Assembly: GCA_022827625.1 (NCBI GenBank)
Contig: JAJEIE010000040.1
Span: 124,001-188,000, forward strand
DNA from: Candidatus Poribacteria bacterium
GTDB taxonomy: Bacteria; Poribacteria; WGA-4E; WGA-3G
DNA: 64,000 bases
Direction: 5' to 3'
Made by a program: the position numbers and the translations under genes. Positions 57,861 through 64,000 of the stretch are shown piece by piece. The notes under the pieces were generated by a model. That model saw only the letters and a program-made list of their open reading frames with translations, searched no databases and was not told the DNA's origin. Each line of letters opens with the position of its first letter. Within the stretch, counting starts at the first letter, position 1.

Positions 57861-60302
57861 ATGATTTTGCCCAACTATATTCTACGATGCCTTTGTCTGA
57901 TTTTGATACTGGTATTCGTTGCTTTTACTGCCAATCCGGGTGAAAAGGATACCACCGATTTTTCTAAAAATGGCGCGCTGTTTTTAGAACAGTACTGTTT
58001 CAGTTGCCACGCCGGTGACCAACCCGCCGCTGAACTCTCCTTGGATTCATATACAGATAACCATTCCTTGATTAAGGATCGTGAGGTTTGGGATCGGGTG
58101 CTGGATATGGTAGAAACAACTCAGATGCCCCCCGAAGATAACGAACAGCCATCACTGGAAGAATCGGAGGCGTTTGTTGCGCATATCGAAGCAATCTTTG
58201 AACACGCAGACCGCACAGCGAAGCCGGATCCCGGACGCGTCACAGTCCGCCGACTCAATCGAGTCGAATATAAAAATACCGTCCGCGACCTACTGGGTGC
58301 CGATTTCAATCCTACCGAAAATTTTCCCGCAGATGATGTCGGGCACGGATTTGATAACATCGGTGATGTGTTGACAATGTCCCCGCTCCTGATGGAACGT
58401 TACCTTGAAGCCGCCGAGGCAATTGTTTCGCGTGTAATCGTATTGGATCCACTGCCACCCTCCAGGTCCTACCGAAACGGAAAAATTCTTGATCCGCTCC
58501 ACGATGATGTTCCTGATGAACGCTACCGACTGCTCGATCCAACCGCTACAGAGCCGTGGAAATCCGGACCCTTTACAACAGGCGCGGACAATTTCAACAT
58601 AGCCCCCGACGCAGAAATTATCTACTATGCCTCGCTTTATGCCGAGACGGAGAGTGACACCCCCGTAGAGGTTGTTTTATTCATTCAAGGCGATGAATTA
58701 GAGCACGTAACCCCACCGGAGCAACTCGCACGTTTAGTAGGGGTAGATCCGACGGCAGACAATAATATCAAGGTTCTGAAGGCTTTTGAAATTACCGCTC
58801 GCAGTCCCGAAAAAAACCAGACGATTAAATTCTTTATTACCGGTATTCCCAACATTGAAAACGTCGGCATTGCAATGCTTAAGCCGAAGGAAGGTGAACC
58901 AGACGCTAAACTGCAGGTTCGCCTGCTCTGGTCAAAAGGTCCATTAGAAACCAGACCTAACTCTCATTTCGAGATTCTGGCATGTACACCGGATATCCCG
59001 CAAACAGAACAGACCCGTGAGGTGCTAACACGCCTGCTACGCCGAGGCTACCGTCGTCCACCGACCGAAAATGAAGTTGAGCAACTCGCAGAATTTGTAG
59101 CGTCCGTTCAAGCTGACGGCACGTCGTGGGAAGCAAGTATCCAAGCGGCGATTAAAGTCATTCTCTGTTCACCCAAATTCCTATTTCGATTGGAACTTGA
59201 CGACCGTCCACAAACACCAGAGGCGTATCCGATTGATGAATTCCAACTCGCCTCGCGGCTCTCTTACTTCCTATGGAGCAGCATGCCGGACGACGCGCTC
59301 CTTGAGCTCGCTGAGAAAAAACAACTGACTGTCAATCTGGAGTCCCAGGTTAAACGCATGTTGGCTGACCCAAAAGCATCTGAATTAGGGAGCAATTTTG
59401 GGTCCCAATGGCTTCAGATTCAGCGATTGGCAACGGTTGCGCCGGATCTCGAAAAATTTCCGTATTTCACTGGCGGCTTGCGCTTGGCTATGCAAAAGGA
59501 GACCGAACTTTTTGTTGGATCGATCTTTCGCGAAGACAGGAGTCTGCTTGATCTAATTGATGCCGATTATACCTTCCTTAATCAGCCCATAGCGAGCCAC
59601 TATGGTATCGTTGATACACAAGGAAACTGGCGGAACCACAAGAACCCCGTACCGGGTGGTGAGAGGATTAGGGGCAGATCGTTCCGTCGCGTCAAGTTAC
59701 AAGGCACCTCACGCGGCGGAATACTGAGCCATGCCAGTGTGTTGACGGTGACCTCTAACCCAACGCGGACTTCTCCTGTCAAAAGGGGACGCTGGGTGCT
59801 GGAACAGATACTCGGTACACCGCCGCCACCGCCGCCACCAGATGTCCCGGAATTGGAAGAAGAGGGTGAGATTGCTCACGGTACGACCTTACGAGAACGT
59901 CTCGAACAACACCGGGCAGACCCGGCATGTGCGAATTGCCACGCGAAAATGGACCCCATTGGGTTCGCACTCGAAAACTTCAACGCAATCGGGGCGTTTC
60001 GGTGGAAAGATGGCGAATTGGATATTGATACAACGGCGGAATTGCCCGACGGAACGGTGCTACAACACGGCATAGTAGACCTGAGACAGGTCATCTTGGA
60101 TAGAAAACAGCAGTTCGCACGTTGTTTGACGGAAAAATTGTTAACATACGCTTTAGGGAGAGGCTTGGAATATTACGACCGACCGACTGTTGAACGTATC
60201 GTCGCACAGCTCGAAGCTCAGGACTACAGAAGTTCGGTCCTGATTACAGAAATCGTCAAAAGTGATCCGTTCCGGTTGCGACGTGGCACAGAGAGTAAGT
60301 GA
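57861..60302 (+). CDS. exported cytochrome-like DUF1587/DUF1592/DUF1588/DUF1585 protein
   Basis: 813 aa with a signal peptide (LCLILILVFVAFTANP). A c-type haem motif CFSCH lies at about 46-50. Then VRRLNRVEYKNTVRDLLGADFNP (DUF1587), RRGYRRPPTENEVEQLAEFV (DUF1595), LASRLSYFLWSSMPDDALLELA (DUF1592), RGGILSHASVLTVTSNPTRTSPVKRG with CANCHAKMDPIGFALENFNAIG (DUF1588, second CxxCH at about 690), and a C-terminal ALGRGLEYYDRPTVERIV (DUF1585). This architecture is abundant in planctomycetes and relatives, usually paired with DUF1552, as at 62619 here. Function unproven, a periplasmic redox role is presumed. Its stop overlaps the next start. Confidence 0.9.
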   Translation: MILPNYILRCLCLILILVFVAFTANPGEKDTTDFSKNGALFLEQYCFSCHAGDQPAAELSLDSYTDNHSLIKDREVWDRVLDMVETTQMPPEDNEQPSLEESEAFVAHIEAIFEHADRTAKPDPGRVTVRRLNRVEYKNTVRDLLGADFNPTENFPADDVGHGFDNIGDVLTMSPLLMERYLEAAEAIVSRVIVLDPLPPSRSYRNGKILDPLHDDVPDERYRLLDPTATEPWKSGPFTTGADNFNIAPDAEIIYYASLYAETESDTPVEVVLFIQGDELEHVTPPEQLARLVGVDPTADNNIKVLKAFEITARSPEKNQTIKFFITGIPNIENVGIAMLKPKEGEPDAKLQVRLLWSKGPLETRPNSHFEILACTPDIPQTEQTREVLTRLLRRGYRRPPTENEVEQLAEFVASVQADGTSWEASIQAAIKVILCSPKFLFRLELDDRPQTPEAYPIDEFQLASRLSYFLWSSMPDDALLELAEKKQLTVNLESQVKRMLADPKASELGSNFGSQWLQIQRLATVAPDLEKFPYFTGGLRLAMQKETELFVGSIFREDRSLLDLIDADYTFLNQPIASHYGIVDTQGNWRNHKNPVPGGERIRGRSFRRVKLQGTSRGGILSHASVLTVTSNPTRTSPVKRGRWVLEQILGTPPPPPPPDVPELEEEGEIAHGTTLRERLEQHRADPACANCHAKMDPIGFALENFNAIGAFRWKDGELDIDTTAELPDGTVLQHGIVDLRQVILDRKQQFARCLTEKLLTYALGRGLEYYDRPTVERIVAQLEAQDYRSSVLITEIVKSDPFRLRRGTESK

Positions 60303-61330
60303 TGATACGTATTACAACCCATATAATTCTTTTTCTTATCATAATTCTCCAATCCGGTTGTTATGCCGTTCATTATGAGACACCAAATCAAAGTTCTATT
60401 TTACAGTTAGAGGAAAAATACTCTGTCTACTTAGATTCTACATGGACGACAAAACAGGCAGACGCGCTGCTAAACGTCTTTGACTCCATATCCGGAGTGC
60501 TGAACCTACGTTTTTCTCAATGGTGCATAAGTGATACTGACTTAGAAGATGGTATTAAGATTGAATCTAAAGATAAGTTAAAATTCGTTACGATTAGTAG
60601 ATATATCTTTCCGGTTGAAGGGGATCAAGAGGCGTTGTCACCCGGAAAGGAATTATATTATGCTGTCGTTCAGTTCCTAACAGAGAACGGAACGAACAGA
60701 CCTATTATAGAATTAATATTGCAAAAAAGGTATGGGATATACGTACCCGCTTACGATTCATTAACCGAGGACACGCCAAGCAAAACATCAAAACGCTATT
60801 CAAATTTTGAAAATGAAGACCTGATGCTCATTATATCCGTATTTGAGGAATTTCCTCAGACACTCCATAAAATACCGAGATTAGAATATATAGTGCGTAG
60901 AATTGATAAAGGTGAAGAAGAAGATGAGAGAGGCATGAGTTATGCTCGGACAGGTCGGGGTCACATAGAGTTTGCTGAGTCCATTTTTCGCCGCCGTAAT
61001 TCTAATACAACTCGGCGCGTCATTGCCCATGAAAAGGCACATTTTTTATGGGCTTTCGTTCTCAGCAGAGAACAGAGGGCAGATTGGGCGAAACTTGGGG
61101 GATGGCGGCGAGATTCAAGCGAATTAGGTTGGTCAACAACCAAAGAACGGTCAGCGTTTGTATCGGATTACGCTTCTGAAAAAAATCCAAATGAGGATAT
61201 GGCGGAAAGTATCGCACATTATCTTATATCGCCCGTTAGACTCCGTTCCTGTTGCCCTGAGAAATATGAATTTATTCATCGGATTATGCTTATGTATACC
61301 GAGGGATATGAACCGTCTAATGTTATGTAA
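60302..61330 (+). CDS. HExxH zinc metallopeptidase-like lipoprotein
   Basis: 342 aa. The ATG at 60302 shares its A with the upstream TGA stop (TGATG), so translation is coupled; a GTG at 60299 is the alternative. Signal ends in LQSGC, a lipobox. IAHEKAHFLWAF (about 243) is a HExxH zinc motif, and NEDMAESIAHYL (about 298) supplies a plausible third ligand. The remainder (YSVYLDSTWTTKQADALLNVFDSI, RRIDKGEEEDERGMSYARTGRGHIEFAES) has no family I can name; the layout recalls anthrax-lethal-factor-like metallopeptidases. AT-richer than the preceding gene. Substrate unknown. Confidence 0.72.
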   Translation: MIRITTHIILFLIIILQSGCYAVHYETPNQSSILQLEEKYSVYLDSTWTTKQADALLNVFDSISGVLNLRFSQWCISDTDLEDGIKIESKDKLKFVTISRYIFPVEGDQEALSPGKELYYAVVQFLTENGTNRPIIELILQKRYGIYVPAYDSLTEDTPSKTSKRYSNFENEDLMLIISVFEEFPQTLHKIPRLEYIVRRIDKGEEEDERGMSYARTGRGHIEFAESIFRRRNSNTTRRVIAHEKAHFLWAFVLSREQRADWAKLGGWRRDSSELGWSTTKERSAFVSDYASEKNPNEDMAESIAHYLISPVRLRSCCPEKYEFIHRIMLMYTEGYEPSNVM

Positions 61331-61373
61331 ATCGCTCGTTTGGTTGGATTAACCTGTATTGAGAAAAATCACG

Positions 61374-61402
61374 TTAAATAATAATACAGGCTATGCTAAA
61401 CT
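61374..61402 (+). promoter_or_regulatory. weak promoter for the SMP-30 gene
   Basis: TTAAAT (61374-61379), 17-nt spacer, TAAACT (61397-61402) with TGC before the -10 (extended). It overlaps a CCTGTATT/AATACAGG inverted repeat (61353-61390) that could terminate the previous transcript. Confidence 0.45.
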
Positions 61403-61426
61403 GAGCACCAAGGATCAGAAATACTC

Positions 61427-62476
61427 ATGAGCACATCAAAACAATTTTCTCGTCGATCATTTTTAAGTGGTTTAGCGGTTGGTGCTGCCCTACCGTGGCT
61501 GGAAACGGTCAGTTCACTTACAGCTTGGGCGGATACGTCCATGAATGGGAAAACGATTACCCGTTACCCCGATCCTGCTGTTGAAGTGATAGACCCACGT
61601 TTCGAGAAATATAAAATCGGCAACGCTGTTGTGGAACGGCTGTGGACAGGGGCGCGCTGGTCGGAGGGACCTGTCTGGTTCGGGGACGGCGGATTCCTGC
61701 TCTGGAGTGACATTCCTAATAACCGTATCCTGAAATGGCAGGAAGCCACCGGTGAAGTAAGCGTCTATCGCAAACCCTCTAATTACACTAACGGTCACAC
61801 ACGCGATCGACAGGGCAGACTCATCAGTTGTGAACACGGCACACGGCGTGTCACACGCACTGAATATGACGGAACAGTCACTGTTCTCATAGATAACTTT
61901 AACGAGAAACGCTTCAATGCACCCAACGATGTTGTCGTCCATCCCGACGGACATATCTGGTTTACGGATCCGGGATACGGTATCCTCTCCAATTATGAAG
62001 GACACAAAGCAGAATTTGAATTACCGACTTCCGTTTATCACCTGAATCCAGACACTGGCGAAGCAATCGTTGTAAGCGAAGAGATCGAAAGACCCAACGG
62101 TCTCTGTTTTTCACCCGATTACAACAAACTTTACGTTGCTGATACCGGTCCGCCGAAAAATATCGTTGCCTATGAGGTCGTGAACGGTGAACAATTGGCT
62201 AACAAACAGGTGTTCGCTGATATGGCACCCGGTGCCGCTGACGGACTTCGGTGCGATACAGATGGAAACCTATGGGCAGGCACAGGTTGGGTCGGCGAAG
62301 GCTACGACGGTGTACACATCTTCGCACCAGATGGAACGCTGATCGGTAAGATTCATCTTCCAGAGATTTGTGCAAATATCTGTTTCGGTGGTGTAAAACG
62401 AAACAGACTCTTTATGGCGGGTAGCCAATCTCTCTATTCAGTTTATGTCAATGCCCAAGGGGTACCGTACTTTTAA
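61427..62476 (+). CDS. Tat-exported SMP-30/gluconolactonase-like protein
   Basis: 349 aa. N-terminal twin-arginine signal SRRSFLSGLAVGAALPWLE with hydrophobic core. The six-bladed propeller motifs SEGPVWFGDGGFLLWSDIPNNRILKW, NGHTRDRQGRLISCEHGTRRVTR, NAPNDVVVHPDGHIWFTDPGYG (metal-binding Asn/Asp) and NGLCFSPDYNKLYVADTG match SMP-30 lactonases, with the Glu and Asn/Asp metal ligands in place. Family function: Ca2+ or Zn2+-dependent hydrolysis of sugar lactones, here in the periplasm. The signal is strikingly similar to that of the DUF1552 protein that follows. Confidence 0.9.
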   Translation: MSTSKQFSRRSFLSGLAVGAALPWLETVSSLTAWADTSMNGKTITRYPDPAVEVIDPRFEKYKIGNAVVERLWTGARWSEGPVWFGDGGFLLWSDIPNNRILKWQEATGEVSVYRKPSNYTNGHTRDRQGRLISCEHGTRRVTRTEYDGTVTVLIDNFNEKRFNAPNDVVVHPDGHIWFTDPGYGILSNYEGHKAEFELPTSVYHLNPDTGEAIVVSEEIERPNGLCFSPDYNKLYVADTGPPKNIVAYEVVNGEQLANKQVFADMAPGAADGLRCDTDGNLWAGTGWVGEGYDGVHIFAPDGTLIGKIHLPEICANICFGGVKRNRLFMAGSQSLYSVYVNAQGVPYF

Positions 62477-62491
62477 ATGCGCCATAAGCAC

Positions 62492-62520
62492 TTGACAAGT
62501 CATGAAAAATAAGGTACAAT
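62492..62520 (+). promoter_or_regulatory. promoter for the DUF1552 gene
   Basis: TTGACA (62492-62497), 17-nt spacer, TACAAT (62515-62520). It lies about 100 nt before ATG 62619 and after the SMP-30 stop, so the two genes may be transcribed separately. Confidence 0.7.
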
Positions 62521-62618
62521 TGTGTTATAGACGTTATGGAACGAAAAATCGGACAGTGACAGTAGCGGCTTTTCGCAAGTTTTCTGCTGTTTTAACTGTG
62601 AGGAGTTGACGAAGGATT

Positions 62619-63959
62619 ATGAACACTTCAAAACAACTTTCACGTCGAACATTTTTACGAGGCTTGGGAGTGAGTATTGCCCTACCGTGGCTGGAAGTCA
62701 TGGGACCCGTCACATCGTGGGCGAATACGCCTGCGGGCGCGCAGACAGTGCCGAATCGGATGGCTTTCCTTTACGTGCCTAACGGAAAAATCATGGAGGA
62801 TTGGACTCCGAAGCAGATCGGTGCTGACTATGAACTCACCCATATCTTGAAACCACTGGAAAATGTAAAGGACAAGATGCTGGTACTCAGCGGATTGACC
62901 GCTGATAAAGCGCGTGCGAACGGTGATGGCGGTGGTGATCACGCCCGCGCAATGGCAGCCTTCCTGACGGGTGCGCAGCCCCGTAAAACCGATGGTGCTG
63001 ACATTCACGCCGGTGTTTCTGTTGATCAGGTCGCAGCGTTGCATGCCAGCAACCGGACCCGGATGCCTTCGCTTGAACTCGGAATTGATCCAGGGAGAAG
63101 GGCGGGTAATTGCGACTCCGGTTATAGCTGCGTCTATTCATCAACACTCTCGTGGCGTTCTGCTACGCAGCCACTTCCCAAAGAGGTGAATCCAAAACTC
63201 GCTTTTGAGCGTCTCTTCTCGACCCTCCCCGATACAGAACGGGCGGAACGCGACCAACAGCGAAAAAGTATTCTCGACTTCGTGATGCAGGACTCAAGAG
63301 ATCTCCGCCGACAAGTCACAGGGAACGATGTTCGTAAACTCGATGAGTACTTCTCTGCTATCCGAGACATTGAGTTGAGAATCGAAGCCGCTGAAAAGTT
63401 TCCACCCATCGAAAGTCCAGGCTATACTGTACCAGAGGAAATTCCAGAAGATTATCAGGAACACTTACGCCTCATGATGGACCTGATGGTACTCGCATTT
63501 CAGGCAGACGTAACCCGTGTTACAACCTTCGTCCTCGCAAATGAGGGAAGTAACAGACCGTATCCGTTTGTTGATGTCCCGGATGGGCACCACTACTTGT
63601 CACATCACAGCGGTGATGAAGAAAAAATAGAAAAAATCAAACGGATTGATGTCTTCCATTCCGAGCAGTTAGCGTACTTCTTGGAAAAACTCAACGCAAC
63701 GGCTGAGGGCGACGGATCGCTGCTGGATCACTCGATGATTCTATATGGCAGTGGGAACGCAGACGGCAATCGACACAGCCACCACGATCTCCCCATCATA
63801 CTCGCAGGCGGCGGTTGCGGGACGCTAAAAACGGGTCGTCACATCCGCTATCCGAAAGAGACCCCACTCAATAATCTATGGCTGTCGATGCTCAATCGTA
63901 TGGATGTTGAGGTCGCACAATTAGGCGATAGTACTGGCAGTTTGTCAAACCTCTCTTAA
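62619..63959 (+). CDS. Tat-exported DUF1552 protein
   Basis: 446 aa; GAGGAG about 15 nt before ATG 62619. The signal SRRTFLRGLGVSIALPWLEV is a twin-arginine type. PNRMAFLYVPNGKIMEDWTP, LVLSGLTADKARANGDGGGDHARAMAAFLTGAQPRKT, SLELGIDPGRRAGNCDSGYSCVYSSTLSWRS and DHSMILYGSGNADGNRHSHHDLPIILAGGG are hallmarks of DUF1552, related to the alkaline-phosphatase-like DUF1501 group. These proteins usually lie next to DUF1592 proteins, as here, 2.3 kb downstream. Biochemical role unknown. Confidence 0.93.
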   Translation: MNTSKQLSRRTFLRGLGVSIALPWLEVMGPVTSWANTPAGAQTVPNRMAFLYVPNGKIMEDWTPKQIGADYELTHILKPLENVKDKMLVLSGLTADKARANGDGGGDHARAMAAFLTGAQPRKTDGADIHAGVSVDQVAALHASNRTRMPSLELGIDPGRRAGNCDSGYSCVYSSTLSWRSATQPLPKEVNPKLAFERLFSTLPDTERAERDQQRKSILDFVMQDSRDLRRQVTGNDVRKLDEYFSAIRDIELRIEAAEKFPPIESPGYTVPEEIPEDYQEHLRLMMDLMVLAFQADVTRVTTFVLANEGSNRPYPFVDVPDGHHYLSHHSGDEEKIEKIKRIDVFHSEQLAYFLEKLNATAEGDGSLLDHSMILYGSGNADGNRHSHHDLPIILAGGGCGTLKTGRHIRYPKETPLNNLWLSMLNRMDVEVAQLGDSTGSLSNLS

Positions 63960-63968
63960 ATCATAAGT

Positions 63969-63992
63969 TAGGCACGTTTGCAAGCGTGCCTA
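63969..63992. repeat. hairpin after the DUF1552 gene
   Basis: TAGGCACG (63969-63976) and CGTGCCTA (63985-63992) form an 8-bp perfect stem with an 8-nt loop. No T tract is visible before the window ends. It may be a short interspersed repeat or a terminator whose tail is outside. Confidence 0.5.
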
Positions 63993-64000
63993 CTGCCTTC

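Overview
The window reads as chromosomal DNA of a Gram-negative, environmental bacterium with a large secreted proteome. Outer-membrane efflux parts (TolC, HlyD, RND), many lipoprotein signals, Tat-exported DUF1552 and SMP-30 proteins, a DUF1592 cytochrome-like protein, a cohesin-dockerin protein, an anaerobic sulfatase-maturase-like radical SAM enzyme and VYPNP-type C-terminal sorting modules together suggest Candidatus Poribacteria or a neighbouring PVC-like/planctomycete-style lineage. This assignment is an inference from gene content; no rRNA or tRNA was recognised in the window.

Layout. 1-8.2 kb (+): end of a ThuA-like protein, a flotillin/SPFH protein with a very long hendecad coiled coil, a double zinc-ribbon protein, a secreted M6-type metalloprotease and a lipoprotein, closed by a strong bidirectional hairpin. 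8.3-13.4 kb (-): DinG-type helicase, HtrA protease and M28 peptidase, with good sigma70-type promoters. 13.5-26.98 kb (+): TGS GTPase, VWA/TonB-like protein, M20 amidohydrolase, a cyclase-NB-ARC-TPR signalling protein, a TPR protein, an anSME-like radical SAM protein, a broken zeta-toxin module, a sugar isomerase/epimerase-like protein and a secreted propeller-like protein. 27.2-30.2 kb: an AT-rich accessory patch with a restriction-modification pair and a decayed HNH nuclease gene. 30.3-33.3 kb (-): cohesin-dockerin-NTF2 protein and a GT-C glycosyltransferase.

33.3-37.4 kb (+) is the most striking region. A perfect TTGACA-17-TATAAT promoter is followed by a 16-codon leader peptide carrying five histidines (MFYTNTFNMHHHHSHF), a terminator ending in nine T, and a candidate antiterminator pairing. 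It precedes hisZ-hisG-hisS, so this is a probable histidine attenuator controlling both the first step of histidine biosynthesis and histidyl-tRNA synthetase.

37.4-45.5 kb: a metallophosphoesterase lipoprotein (+), then (-) two paralogous one-helix membrane proteins, a minimal tyrosine recombinase with a 21-bp in-frame tandem repeat, holA with a large insertion, an FmdB zinc ribbon, a CARDB/prenyltransferase-fold protein and a beta-propeller protein. 45.7-53.9 kb (+): a heavy-metal efflux operon (small cysteine-containing secreted protein, TolC, His-rich HlyD adaptor, CusA/CzcA-type RND pump, uncharacterised secreted protein). 54.1-57.6 kb (-): threonine-synthase-like enzyme, an ornithine-carbamoyltransferase-like enzyme with an altered substrate loop, and an Ldh2-family dehydrogenase. 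57.9-63.96 kb (+): DUF1592 cytochrome-like protein, lipoprotein metallopeptidase, Tat-exported SMP-30 lactonase and Tat-exported DUF1552 protein. Several intergenic inverted repeats, some in related copies, are scattered through the window.
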